64,000 nt of DNA from Pristionchus mayeri (lineage: Eukaryota > Nematoda > Chromadorea > Rhabditida > Neodiplogasteridae). Below, one piece after another: positions 12,201-22,899 of the stretch. The stretch's first letter is position 1. Each line of letters begins with the position of its first letter. The position numbers and the translations under genes are program-made. The notes below the pieces were generated by a model. That model ran no database searches. It worked only from the letters and a program-made list of their open reading frames with translations, and was not told the DNA's origin. The stretch spans positions 15,106,464 to 15,170,463 of the forward strand of contig BTRK01000003.1 of NCBI GenBank assembly GCA_036245805.1. The letters run 5' to 3'.

Positions 12201-15200
12201 TTGCTCACTGTGTCGACTATAGGCTGCCGATCTATCTGCTTTTTGTAGACATTTCGAAGGCCTTTGACAGTGTATACACGGAAGCGGTGTTCAAGGCGAT
12301 AGAGTTAGAAGGGATTCCCTCGGAAGTCGTTTCTTTCCTCGCAAGTCTTTCCCAGGAAAGTAGAAATGTGGTGGTGGTTAATGGCAAGGAGGTCAACATA
12401 AAGGTGGGAAGGGGTGTGCGACAAGGTGATTGTTTGTCACCCAGGCTATTCACTGCGGTTCTAGATATGGCACTCCGTCGGCTAAATTGGGCAAATAAGG
12501 GAGTAAGTATCAATGGTCGGTTTCTGTCCCATATTCTTTTTGCTGATGATGCCGTTCTCATTTCTCACGATGAACGACAGATTCAGACGATGGGAAGGGA
12601 ATTAGAGCGTGTACTTGCTACAGTGGGATTGGGTCTCAATGGCGATAAAACTGTCGGAATGAGTTCCAAGCCTGATCCAAGGGATGTAAGAATAGGAGGA
12701 AAAGTAGTAAAATTGCAAGATAAGGTGGTCTACTTGGGAAGCGCAATCGCAGTCAGCGGAAATGATGACTGTGAAATCACCCGACGCATTCAAGCTGGTT
12801 TTGGTGCTTTCCACAAACACCGCACTTTTCTTATCAACAAGGGTATTCCAATGGCACATAAACGTCGGCTTTTCAACGGCTGCATACTTCCCGCTGTGGT
12901 TTACGGTTGTGAATGTTGGGCGCTGACCAAAGCACAAATGAATCGATTATCGGTGGCTCAAAGAAAAATGGAACGTTGGATGGTTGGCTGTACTGTGCTC
13001 GATCATGTCTCTAATGAGAGGTTGCGAGATTCAACTAGAGTTCAGGACTTCGTTCGCACTGCTCAGAAAAGGAAATGGTTTTGGTTGCATAAGATCGCGA
13101 ATGATGATTGCCGGAAGTGGAGCCGATCTGTGATCGAATGGATTCCGCGGAGAAAGAGGAGCCGCGGCCGCCCAATCACGAGATGGAGCGACTCTTTCCG
13201 CAAAGCAACAGGCCCAAATTTTCTCAATCAAGCACGAAGCTCTAACTGGAACACCATGCACATCAGAGCTCTCGCCTGATCTCCCGAGAATCTAATGACC
13301 TCTAGATAAATGTGTTAAAATCGTTAAAAAAAAAATCGTAGGGTCAGTTTGTCGAAACTCATTTTCCAACAACCCTAAATGAACGAGAAATTGTGATTTC
13401 TGAAATCGTTTCAGGAGTACAAAAACCGTGCACAGGTGTATAAACAATTATATTTTCAAGCTGCTACTTAAACCATTGTTTTTATGTGTTCATTCTTACA
13501 CTTCAAATGCCAGGGATAGTTAATTAATATTTATCGAAGGCATTGGGACGATAGGGATTTGTCTTCATAATTGTTCCTGAAGATATTTTACGATCCGTCA
13601 TCCTTCTTATTTCGATACCAGTTTCATGAAGCAATGAGTTGCTGAAAAGCGAAGAAATGTACTGATCTGGAATTATAGTGACTTTCCCCTGCACGTTTTT
13701 TTTAACTTGAAAATCGTGCATTCCTCTCACTCATTGCTCGCTCCCCTCCGAGTTCGGTTAGGTTTCAAAAGGGTTCTCCCCCCTCTCATTGCACGTTTTT
13801 CAACTTGAACAAACATAAATGACCTTATTACTCAGTTAATCTCCGAGGTGAACACTAGGCATAGGATAAACCTTGTTGATGATGTAGAGGTTAAGACACG
13901 TCAGCAAAAAGATGCACGATTTTCAAGTTGGAAAACGTGCAATGAGAGGGGGGGGGGAGAGAACCCTTTTGAAACCTAACTGAACTCGGAGGGGAGCGAG
14001 CAATGAGTAAGAGGAATGCACGATTTTCAAGTTGGAAAACGTGCAATGAGAGGGGGGGAGAGAACCCTTTTGAAACCTAACCGAACTCGGGGGGGAGCGA
14101 GCAATGTTTGAGAGGAATGCACGATTTTCAAGTTGAAAAAACGTGCAGGGGAAAGTCACTAAAATTCCAGATCAGTAAATTTTTCGCTTTTCAGCATCTC
14201 TACGTGTCATGCAACTACTACTTTTATTGAAATCACAACAGTGATCGTTAAAATATATCCGCATGAACGAAGTGTCAGAGAAGAACCCGCTCCACTCTAT
14301 CCCTTTCCTCCGATAAAAATTTGAATTTATGTTTGAGCATATGTGATTAAAATGCAGGGGGTTGAACACTGGAACATGGTAATGCATGCATTGATGCGCT
14401 CAATTATGACTATGCACAGGAGGCAAAATAACGTGCAAAAAAATTATAAATTTTGATAATGGTGTTATTCCTGATTTTATGTACCAAAAAGACTCGAGGT
14501 CATTGTGAGTTTGATCAATGTCATTCTACCGCTTGGACAAATTAGTTTGACCCTTTTTATATTCAGAAACATTTTTTTCATGCAAGATATAACTATTTTT
14601 GCTATTAATTATAAGAGATAATAATAGTGACCTCGCGATTCCTTCAATAGATTGGAGGCTGTCTCCTGCCCGTAAGTGAGAGTCGTCACACTGCATCGCA
14701 TTACGTGGACGAAGAGCGCGCTGCAATGGTTGGCAGTGATGAGGGATGGACAATTGGATACGGAATATCAGTTTTGACGCGCCGCGTCGTTAGTAGTAAA
14801 ATGGATAATCCAAACTATCAGTAGTATTTTTGGATACTCCATTCTGGATGATCCAAACCTTTTTAGTGCATTGCGCGCGCCTTGCGATAATATGAATATC
14901 ACGCCATTCACCTAAGAATTGATATCAATGCCGGATTTGGCGGAATTACCCACATATATCTTTCTTCGGTTTTGTACTCTTCTGGTGTTCCTAAACAAAC
15001 TCCCGAATTCTCATTGTCATACCATCATTCTGAAGGTCCTGGTGCCGGGTCGTTGGTTCTGGTACCCAACTTTAACTTTAGTTATCTCGATTACCTTGTC
15101 ATTTTCGTGGAAATTGCCCTCTGAGTGACCCCCACTAATTTTTCGAGCTCTATCGATGTGTACAAACTAGAACTCATGAAAATCATTTTGAACAGTGTTA

Positions 15201-18200
15201 TATTCAAGGTACATTTTCTCGAAAATTTAGGTGAAAGCGCAGCTGAAATTTCACAATCGCAAAGTACTCACTGAGAGCTTTAAAATGAGGGGCTTGCTGT
15301 CTCTGAACGAGGACCAGAAAGACCTTTCTGGTCCCTTTGAAGTTCTGAGTCGATTTGAAGTCATTTTTATTCGACGCAGACCGCGCGGATTTTCAGGCGC
15401 GTCGTAGAATGAAAGGATAATTACGTCTTTCAGATATGTTTCAGAAATTACTCAAATAATAATCGATTAGAAATTAACGAAATGTATTTATTTTACCTCT
15501 GAAACATAGTCGAAAGACGAAATTATCCTTTTATTCTACGACGCGCCTGAAAATCCGCGCGGTCTGCGTCGAATAAAATGACTTCAAATCGACTCGGAAC
15601 TTCAAAGGGACCAGAAAGGTCTTTCTGGTCCTCGTTCAGAGACCGCAAGCCCCTCATTTTAGCGCTCTCAGTGCGTACTTTGCGATTGTGAAATTTCAGC
15701 TGCGCTTTCACCTAAATTTTCGAGAACCTGTACCTTGAATATAGCACTGTTCAAAATGATTTTCATGAGTTCTAGTTTGTATACATCGATAGAGCTCGAA
15801 AAATTAGTGGGGGTCGCTCAGAGGGCAATTTCCACGAAAATGACAAGGTAATCGAGATAACTAAAGTTAAAGTTGGGTACCAGAACCAACGACCCGGCAC
15901 CAGGGCCTTCAGAATTATGATATGCACTTGAGATTCTCAGGATCTTTCTGATATAGATGGGCTTACACATTCCTCAAAAAATATCAGACACAAGTTTTTG
16001 TCCAAATCCGAGAATTGGGGAAATCAGTTCGATTCTTAGGTGAATGGCGTGAAATGAGTGACTATCTGAGAGAACTGAGCAATATCACCTATGTGCCGTA
16101 CAACGAAAAATATTGTTTATATCTAAAGACTGATCTAAGGGTAACTTTTCGCGTAGAGTTCGAAAATCGACCTTAGAAAGCCGTATCTCTGACCCCTCAT
16201 TTCCTATGTCGGGCTGTTGCTGGGCGGTCGGTTTTTGTATCTTTTGAACGGCTCATCCAATCCTCATACATGTATAGTTCTCAAAGAACTCGACGAGATA
16301 AACATTTTTTGTGTTGGAAGTGAAAAGCTAGCTCATCTGAGAAAATAGTTAAGGCCTTTTGTAGGAATTTGCAATTCACAAAATTCATGCCCTGAAAAAT
16401 TTTTCCGTGTATGCCCCTTTTTAAACATGTTCATTAGATTCCACGTGAAAAGTTACCCCTAGATTCAATTTTTCGCTCGAAAAGAGGCCAATGCATGGGG
16501 TCTCCTGAATCACCGAATATACAATTGCACCCATTCTGAGTAAAAATATCTGTATTTCAGACGAACCATCGCAAACTCAGATCAGTTTAGAACTAATTTT
16601 GACTATTATAGAATATACAACTAAGAATACGCTGAAAATGCGGGGTTTACCTCAAGTGTAAAAATTCGATTTTTCGAACTTCGAAAAATCTCAATTTTGA
16701 TGTTATCTTTAAATATTCAAATGAAATATCACATTTACAGGGTAAATCTTATAATATGTACCGACACAAATGAGAAAATGTGTAGAGAGCCTCCCCACCA
16801 ATTGCGATACTAAAAATATATTATATAATAGTCAAAATTAATTTTGACTATATTCTATAATAGTCAAAATTAGTTCTAAACTGATCTGAGTTTGCGATGG
16901 TTCGTCTGAAATACAGATATTTTTACTCAGAATGGGTGCAATTGTATATTCGGTGATTCAGGAGACCCCATGCATTGGCCTCTTTTCGAGCGAAAAATTG
17001 AATCTAGGGGTAACTTTTCACGTGGAATCTAATGAACATGTTTAAAAAGGGGCATACACGGAAAAATTTTTCAGGGCATGAATTTTGTGAATTGCAAATT
17101 CCTACAAAAGGCCTTAACTATTTTCTCAGATGAGCTAGCTTTTCACTTCCAACACAAAAAATGTTTATCTCGTCGAGTTCTTTCAGAACTATACATGTAT
17201 GAGGTTGGATGAGCCGTTCAAAAGATACAAAAACCGACCGCCCAGCAACAGCCCGACATAGGAAATGAGGGGTCAGAGATACGGCTTTCTAAGGTCGACT
17301 TTCGAACTCTACGCGAAAAGTTACCCCTAGACCAGTCTTAAAATTGGGATCTTATTTTTCGTTGTACGGCACAAGGTTAGTTCTCTCAGATAGTCACTCA
17401 TATACAAATACGCCGCTACTCACAATTGCAGAAGCAGCCACAGGCCGGAGAGCAAGGAGATCAAGCCATTACGGTCATCTGCGTCTAAAAGAACGGCTAG
17501 ATTTCCTTTAAAAAATCTATTCATCCTCTTTTCTCTTTCCATGTGTCCTCGAACCCTAACACACGGGAAACATCCAAATTAAAGAGCTTTGTCTTACTCG
17601 GAAAGAACATATCGGAGTAAGCTGTCGCAGCTGATTCAGTCTGACGAATGTACGCATTGCGGTAGTTGAGGTACTAAAACAATCATTTATAATATTTCAA
17701 TGAATTCTTCAAAAAATTGTCAAAATACTAATGATGAAAACATTCGCGTATAAGACACTCACAATAGCCACAGCAAAGATGCAGAAGATGATGAGTGCAT
17801 AGTCGATTCGTGATTGAGAGCACTCACAGGTGGTGTTAAGCCCTGGAAAATGGTGCAATGGTTTAGCAAGAAAATAATCCGAAATGTTGAATGACTTGCA
17901 TCCTTCTCTTATCGTTAAAGGAGGAGTAAAGTGAAAAACTAGAAAAATACAACAATTCACAAATCTCTAATTCAAATACTAAACTTGAAATTTTTGTGAA
18001 ACACATCCCGATTTACCGATCGAATTCGCTTATGTTTCAGACACATTATGAAGCCCAACCAATTCCACTCAGATTCAGAGATAAAATCGGGATAAGTTTC
18101 AGAGGAAATTGAAATATCGATGCTGTATTTTTCAAATTATTAGAATTTCCGCACTGTCCCTGAACTATCCCTGAGCTTTCCATGACCTGGCTCCCAGCCA

Positions 18201-19034
18201 ACTAGCTATAACTCTGTTCAGAATGGAGATATCAATGTGAAAATTTCGGAGCATCGTATCGTTGTGGAGATCTATGCCCCGGTTATGAGAGCTTCAGAAA
18301 GTCAATATTCCCTTTACTCCTCCTTTAACTTATTGTTCAGAGAAAGTCGCAGAAATAGAGGCGCTTTTCTACACGTTCAATATGATCATCAAGTCCTCAC
18401 ATCTCATGACCGTGAAGTAGTGCGCTTTGAGGGTGTTCGTCATCGAGTAGAAGATGAAGGCGCCAAGGAGGAATCTACGAATACACTGTTTCCTGCTTGT
18501 TTTCAACATTTTGTGATTGAATGTGAGCAAAAAAGATGTCGCCACAAGCATCATGGGATGAGTATGTCGCGAACTGCTTATTATGTTTACAGAACCATGC
18601 GTCTTCCACATACTTTGCGATCTTCTTCGGTGTGGATTGGCAAGTCTTCTCCGATTGTTGAGGTGTTGCCTGAAGGTATTGTTGCAAATTCGTAAACAGT
18701 CGATCGGAAGACAAGGAAAAATCGCAATTCTGGTAATGCATTCTTCAGCGCACACAATTTTGTCGGGACCGGTTCTGTGGTGTGAAAATATGGAAATTTA
18801 TTAAGCAAGTGCCTGCATTGAAGAACTGAACATTGCATCGCGAATACGCCAGATACGACCTTGACCTACCACGGTGCAATCTGGTGATTGCTTGGGCTCA
18901 ACACGGGACCTGTCGGATGGCTCTTGAATGCCCAGCCTCTCCCTGCACCAATCCGCCATCCAATTTGGAGTCAGCATGGGGTTTGTGTTCAGGAGCTCCT
19001 TACTCTGCTCCGTGGTGATATGGTATTCCACCAT
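9245..19034 (-). CDS. Unrecognised multi-pass membrane protein, paralogue A
   Basis: Exons placed by splice signals and by match to paralogues B and C: about 19034-18860 (first, starts MVEYHITTEQSKELL), about 18472-18405 (FLLGAFIFYSM), 17842-17763 (DYALIIFCIFAVAI), 17673-17598, 17484-17424 (LISLLSGLWLLLQL), 14720-14632 (MRCSVTTLTYGQETASNLL), 10335-10244 (ISNDTEWYQDAKIAKEF), 10167-10108, 9805-9735 (IFPVLEGWITK), 9538-9450 (hydrophobic), 9390-9328 (ELLVSWLHRGRNEA) and 9280-9245 (ends DALLDV and stop). About five to seven hydrophobic segments are predicted; SNDTEW is a conserved N-glycosylation-type motif. The family is unknown to me. The introns hold an RTE retrotransposon, three long foldback elements and a MITE. 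The first exons are poorly resolved: the TTTCAG before the ATG of B and C is missing here, so A may be decaying. Confidence 0.6.
10390..13336 (+). mobile_element. RTE-like non-LTR retrotransposon, apparently full coding length
   Basis: The insertion is bounded by an 11-base target-site duplication CGTAGGGTCAG (10379-10389 and 13337-13347). The 3' end shows an A-rich tail (TTAAAAAAAAAAT) just before the duplication, as target-primed reverse transcription leaves. It encodes one endonuclease-reverse transcriptase frame. Confidence 0.9.
10487..13279 (+). CDS. RTE-like endonuclease/reverse transcriptase
   Basis: One uninterrupted frame of about 930 residues from the ATG before TMLMAVLSLATLNCL. 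The N-terminal AP-endonuclease-like domain shows LATLNCLTL, VGLSEVRR, YAPACDD, ILGDFNGKVG, NEIDYILF and SSDHRLV, the motif order of the exonuclease-endonuclease-phosphatase fold. The reverse transcriptase follows with SGKAPGRDGITGEML, NYRAISLLPVLQKAL, MGFRRGHSTVDAIHTL, FVDISKAFDSV, GVRQGDCLSPRLF and the catalytic FADDAVLIS box. The C-terminal tail (YGCECWALT, GRPITRWSDSF) is typical of the RTE clade. An earlier in-frame Met at 10307 lies outside the element and is not used. No stop or frameshift is visible, so the copy could be active. Confidence 0.93.
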   Translation: MTMLMAVLSLATLNCLTLCKDARIVELENALSKIKADIVGLSEVRRSTEEEKDLTWSNGRLYHSSRLPNRTAGVGFIVSGEVKQKVVGFSVLTPRICFLDVAVSDKVLIRLFQIYAPACDDMVEYGNFIHEVERGFNGPVSGSHRYRFVHKVILGDFNGKVGYCEPGESAVGKFGYGNRNVKGQMVVDLCERLQLRVGNSFFQKRGTRKFTWVSPNGRTKNEIDYILFPKGLRVLDVGVVNRFDFSSDHRLVRSTISFSFRFRLGCNRPARGDSHLNNDLFKFSLGIELKRRGASLDYGNVVSAVQEAGRISTSFRPPGSRLSQKTRDLLIRRRELKMDAVGVPRVEWLLINRALRESFKNDRDKSLLSYVDEAIALGKSYKRATRNLAIGRDRISRIRDGNGNLVFTQTGIEEAFKSFCNALYSGDGGVGYREEIARDPFVPIVEAEVVQILRYFKSGKAPGRDGITGEMLRVGVDQLVPTLTNLFNNIILGSIPLGFGDSRTILLPKSGDPTLTKNYRAISLLPVLQKALTGLLNKRYGSVLDGNRSWEQMGFRRGHSTVDAIHTLKSVIAHCVDYRLPIYLLFVDISKAFDSVYTEAVFKAIELEGIPSEVVSFLASLSQESRNVVVVNGKEVNIKVGRGVRQGDCLSPRLFTAVLDMALRRLNWANKGVSINGRFLSHILFADDAVLISHDERQIQTMGRELERVLATVGLGLNGDKTVGMSSKPDPRDVRIGGKVVKLQDKVVYLGSAIAVSGNDDCEITRRIQAGFGAFHKHRTFLINKGIPMAHKRRLFNGCILPAVVYGCECWALTKAQMNRLSVAQRKMERWMVGCTVLDHVSNERLRDSTRVQDFVRTAQKRKWFWLHKIANDDCRKWSRSVIEWIPRRKRSRGRPITRWSDSFRKATGPNFLNQARSSNWNTMHIRALA
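13690..14160. repeat. About 110-base subrepeats inside the foldback element
   Basis: A unit containing GCACGATTTTCAAGTTGGAA, then AACGTGCAATGAGAGGGGGG, AGAACCCTTTTGAAACCTAA and GGGAGCGAGCAATG occurs twice in tandem at about 13914-14140, with a further start at about 14118. It is present once in inverted orientation at about 13690-13805. The G runs differ in length between copies. Confidence 0.8.
14899..16052. repeat. Foldback element with about 500-base arms
   Basis: The left end TCACGCCATTCACCTAAGAA and the right end TTCTTAGGTGAATGGCGTGA are exact complements. The arms carry, for instance, GGTGCCGGGTCGTTGGTTCT at about 15041 and its complement near 15882. No transposase is visible. It is inserted in an intron of paralogue A, directly next to another foldback element. 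Confidence 0.88.
16056..17399. repeat. Foldback element, family 2 (copy 1)
   Basis: The left end GAGTGACTATCTGAGAGAAC is complemented at the right end (GTTCTCTCAGATAGTCACTC). The arms of about 550-600 bases are close to identical, which indicates a recent origin or gene conversion between arms. Internal sequence such as CGACCTTAGAAAGCCGTATC is shared with the larger element at 60986-62697. Confidence 0.88.
17915..18328. repeat. MITE with TTAAAGGAGGAGTAAA ends (copy 1)
   Basis: The ends are TTAAAGGAGGAGTAAA and its complement. Copies with the same ends lie at 21368-21622 and 30504-30770, sharing internal sequence such as GGCTCCCAG and GGAATGGAGATATCAAT or the complement. It is non-coding and lies between two exons of paralogue A. 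Confidence 0.8.
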
Positions 19035-20398
19035 GCAAGAAAGAATAGTGTTCGTATGGAGGGACAGATTTCCACGTCTCAAATGTTGGAAACGATATGT
19101 TGGAAAAAATGTTGGAAATGAGGGATGGATAAGCAATTTTATTTCTTTTCCTTCTTGGGCACAAAACGTGCGCTGTGAACAATGCTAATCGTTCGGATAG
19201 TGTTTCTTTCAGAAACATGAAATTGAGTAGAATTCGGTGAGCGGAATGATTCTCAACGGGAGGGAGATAGAAATGAGGGAAGATGAGAAAACGAGAAGGA
19301 AAGGGAGAGGGGAGATCTGTTTACACATCGGAGAAATGCACAACATCGGGCGAATTAGGTAGGTATACTTCGTTTATCTTTCCAACGCAATTTAGCGCTC
19401 ATGAAGAACGTAATCGAGAAAAGAATTCCAAAGTAAATTTATGTTGTGGTGATGCGATTCTGCGGGAAAGGGAGAAAAAGAAGAAGAGGGGTGTAAAGTT
19501 CATGGTGCGCCGTGTGTGCGTGCCGAGAGTGTGTTCTCTCGATCTGCTTTTCGCTGGGCTTTGCCAGGCTCTGGCTCCCACACTTCGAATCTGTGTTCAT
19601 ACAAGCTTTTTTATAGAATAGATCGTACATACATTGGAGGTAGATTAACATGAAATGAAAAACGCATCATCAAGAGCTCATTACAAAGTAAAAGGGTGAT
19701 TCAATTACGATTAAATATCTTGCGGTAGGTTGCATTGAGGTCGGAGAAATTCGAGATTGCAGATCAGAATTAGTGAAGTCGTTTTGTTGGCATAAATTTA
19801 ATTTTCAAATAAAATATCCAATCGAATCAGTATGTTCGGGCTGATATCCCATACTAAATTGACTGTTTGATTGGAAGAAGGAGGATATTCAAGAGGCCGT
19901 CGACGATAATATCACGGCTAGAGTACATCTCTCAGTCAACATCTCCTCTTCACTTTTTGTCCACTCGACTCTTCCCCCCGCCCCTTACCCCGAGAGTGAG
20001 AATGGTCCCCACCTCATTTACTCGGTATTCCTCTCTTCTACCATTTCTATTTGAGAATATACTCTGGTTTCTTCCAATCAGTAGTTGGGCAATTGAGGAT
20101 AGTGACTACCAATTAGTCAGGCAACTGGTTAACCAGTGGTTAGCTTGTTTGGCCATTGGTTGACCAGTTTGAGCGGGCGGAACTTAGGCTAACCACTTGT
20201 AAACCAGTAGCCTGACCAGTTGGCAACCATCATCCTAACCAGTGGGTGGGGAGTTGCCGATCTACTTGTTGGAAGGAACCAAAGTTTCATCCTCTCCATC
20301 ATTCCATTCTTTATCTGTCAACGCACAACACTAATCACATACGTCAACACACGCTCTCCTACAGCTTACTTGCTTCTTCTTTCTCTATTCCCTCTCAG
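19035..20398. other. Intergenic region; 5' flank of paralogue A and leftover paralogue tail
   Basis: At about 19240-19620 the sequence resembles the 5' flank of paralogue B (27.66-28.01 kb): both have a purine-rich block and a GTGTGCTTCTGCCGAG-like block ending in CAGGCTCTGG. At about 19720-19780 the minus strand resembles the tail region of paralogue B (CTTCTCCGACCTC), suggesting a remnant of another copy. A loose palindrome built on AACCAGT/ACTGGTT lies at about 20090-20250. No complete gene was found. Confidence 0.4.
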
Positions 20399-22149
20399 AT
20401 GGCTGAAGGATGGTTCAAGTTCACTGGGGCATCTCCCTATCCTCCACTCACAGCTAACTCTGACCACTCCAAGTTTACGTATGGCATCTTACAGAATCGT
20501 CAGTTCAGGATGGGATGGGTGAGTCATTTCATGGAACTGCGTCGGGTGAGAAGAATGACTTCGTGTCGCGTATGATATATCAAAGGCGGCATGACGTCAT
20601 AGTTATCATCCGACGTAGTGCCCATTTCCGCGCTGAACACACCCCACTCCTCACCTCATTATAGATCCAGGGGAAACACGACAAGGAGAATGAGAATATG
20701 GTGCTCGATTGGATCGCTCGAACGGTGGGAATCTCACTCGACGGCGATAATGCAGCTGAGAAACTTATCGATGGGATGATACTCTGCCAGTACGTTTACT
20801 TGTAATTCGTTTCACCGTCTCTTCATTTTACACGCTCTCTAGACCGGTGGAATGGCGAGAGAGTGTTCATAATGAAGAGACCGTGGTTTCATTTCTCGAA
20901 CTCTAATGTTTACTCAACCCTTCATTCTAGAGTTGTTCAAACGATAACGATATTTTCCCGATAATTCCCTCTTAGTTATGACATTACGATTTATCGTTTA
21001 TCGTTTGCACATCACTAATTCATTCATGTAAAAACTTTGGAGCGAATCTCTCTATGAGCCCAATTTTGTGTTAGAATAGACAAACGGTCTCCCGACGGTG
21101 ATCACCCGACCTAGAGCCTTTCTGGCTGGTGCCAACGGACCTTCGGATTTGCCGTCTCTTATGCGAACGGGCTCGACATTTTTCAGATTCATGCATTGTC
21201 TCAACTCTCATGCCCTCGCGAGAAAAATTTCTTACAAAAGTTCCAGATTCGGAGCAACGGAAAATCTAGAGAATTTTCAAGATGGTAAGAAAGCATGGGG
21301 TAGGGTTGGCTTTTTCAAGCAAGATTGCAAGATCTTGAATCGTGAAATTATCCTGCGAAACATTCACTTTAAAGGAGGAGTAAATTCAAAATTCAATTTT
21401 TGAAGCTATCATATACGCTGTCTTGAGCTCCACAACGATAAGTAGCTCCGAAATTTTCACATTGCTGTCTCCATTCCGAACAGAGTTATAGCTAGTTGGC
21501 TGGGAGCCAGATCAGGGAAAGCTCAGGGAAGGGGGCGAGGTAGCACGCGACTTGAAGAGAGTGCGTCCCTAGGTGAAACATATTCCAACCGGGCGCGCGT
21601 TTGCATTTACTCCTCCTTTAAACAGTCATTCTCGTGTGATTGCCGGTGTAGTACGATAAATAGGGATCTTTCAAAATGATATCGGATGCTATGTTGCAAT
21701 GCTCATGGATCTTGAATTGCTCTTGGCTCTTGAAACGATCTTGAAATAGTTTTTTTCTTGACAAACCAACCTTAGTATCGGGAGTGATCAAGGTAGTTCT
21801 TCAGTAGGGTTCCGGAATTGGGCATCTTTTGAATCATTTTTGGATATGTTTCATATACAATATATAGGGCATATGAAGTATACCTGAAAATGATTAAAAA
21901 AACGCCCAATTACGCCCGATTCGAGAACCCTATTCTTCAGCATTGATCGCACTCGGATTGAATCGGTCGCAACTCTTCCCCATATCTGATTTGATTGAGA
22001 AGAAAGAATTGTCTTCCCTCGTCAACACGCTGGTCACACTCAAGAAGATCGTTCGAAACAGCTTCACTTTTCCAATTCAATCAGGTTCTTTCAGGTTGGA
22101 TAGAATATCTCTGAATATGGCTCAAACCCACTTCATAACAACTTATTGA
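20399..22149 (+). CDS. Single calponin-homology (CH) domain protein
   Basis: Four exons: 20399-20518 (MAEGWFKFTGASPYPPLTAN), 20665 to about 20790 (KENENMVLDWIARTVGISL, then LIDGMILCQ), about 21080-21284 (RAFLAGANGPSDLPSLMRTG, ATENLENFQD) and 21941-22149 (ALIALGLNRSQLFPISDLIE, KKELSSLVNTLVTLKKIV). The order VLDWIARTVG, LIDGMILCQ, ENLENF, FPISDLIEKKELSSLVNTL follows a type-3 CH domain as in calponin and transgelin. These bind or bundle actin; no calponin-like repeat follows, so transgelin-like size (about 180 residues) is likely. Acceptor CCCTCTCAG directly abuts the ATG, a probable trans-splice site. The exon 2/3 junction is uncertain (weak donor). Intron 3 carries two MITEs. The C-terminal 25 residues may be replaced by a further exon. 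Confidence 0.8.
20537..20622. repeat. Short palindromic element with TGACGTCA core (copy 2)
   Basis: Contains TGATATATCAAAGGCGGCAT followed by GACGTCATAGTTATCATCCG and GTAGTGCC. The right half matches the copies at 2496 and 26714; the left half is degraded. It is in intron 1 of the CH-domain gene. Confidence 0.65.
21368..21622. repeat. MITE with TTAAAGGAGGAGTAAA ends (copy 2)
   Basis: Starts TTTAAAGGAGGAGTAAA and ends TTTACTCCTCCTTTAAA. It carries the same GAGCTCCACAACGATA and GGCTGGGAGCCAG blocks, in reverse order, as the copies at 17.9 and 30.5 kb. It is in intron 3 of the CH-domain gene. Confidence 0.8.
21805..21932. repeat. Small MITE with TAGGGTTCCGG ends (copy 1)
   Basis: TAGGGTTCCGGAATTGGGC at the left is complemented by GCCCGATTCGAGAACCCTA at the right. 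A 95-base relative is at 29995-30089. The right end stops 8 bases before the last exon of the CH-domain gene, so the insertion forms part of the 3' splice-site region. Confidence 0.75.
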
Positions 22150-22899
22150 CATGCCAACATATTTTGTGACCTGAGCACTGATTGATAAAGAGATGTGCAA
22201 AATTGACTGAAATGAGTACCCGAGTGGAAGCAGTGGTAATTTCGAATTGAGCATAGATCGTAGTGAGAACCAAAGGATAGACTTGACTTGACAGTTATTA
22301 AACTATGAGATTGAACTATCCACCTTCGGCCGCTACGTGGTTCGCGGGGTTGTGGATATTTTGTTGAGTGATATTGCTGCAAGCTTGCTGCTTGCAAAGA
22401 CTGATGGGGCATGGAAGGGAATACGAGAGGGAGAAGGAGGGAAAATTGTTTGAACATCAGGGAAATAAAAATAATAATAATTTATCTACGCCCGAGGCGC
22501 GACGATACCATGAAAAACAAAAGTAAATAATGAGTGCAGGTGGGGGACTCTCCTGAGTCATCGAATGAGAGAGGTCTGCGACTATGGGGTGGTTTTCAAG
22601 TCCACGCTTAAATACTCGGATGTTGGGGGCAGTGCGAATGAAATGCTCATCAGGTGAATCAGGTAGTGTTTTTACTATTTTCCATTTTGTCATGAAGAAC
22701 GTTTCGAGAAAAAAAAGTAATAAAAAATGTTGAAAATGTTAAAGTGATGCCACGATAGTACTGGATATCCAAAAAAAGGAGGGATGCAAAGTATAAAAGA
22801 TTTATCAAATCCGAGAGGTTCTTGAGGTAGGTGAGTAAGGTATTCATGAAATAAAATGGTGGATTTTTTTTACAAATTGAGATGGCAGGCTTCTGTATT

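Larger units (their letters stand above)
10348..14559. repeat. Foldback element split by an RTE insertion
   Basis: Bases 10348-10376 and 14531-14559 are perfect reverse complements (left end ATAAAAAGGGTCAAACTAAT). A second inverted pair lies inside (about 13655-13695 and 14155-14195). Without the RTE at 10390-13336 and its target duplication the element would be about 1.25 kb. It lies between the SNDTEW exon and the TYGQE exon of paralogue A. Confidence 0.75.

Noticed and set aside
12602..12937. Minus-strand frame of 111 codons
   Set aside because: Antisense to the reverse transcriptase.
15523..15711. 62-codon minus-strand frame
   Set aside because: The same peptide-like sequence arises from the opposite arm of a foldback element; no splice or coding support.
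19283..19621. 112-codon plus-strand frame in a purine-rich region
   Set aside because: Low-complexity composition, and the region is the duplicated 5' flank of paralogue A on the other strand.
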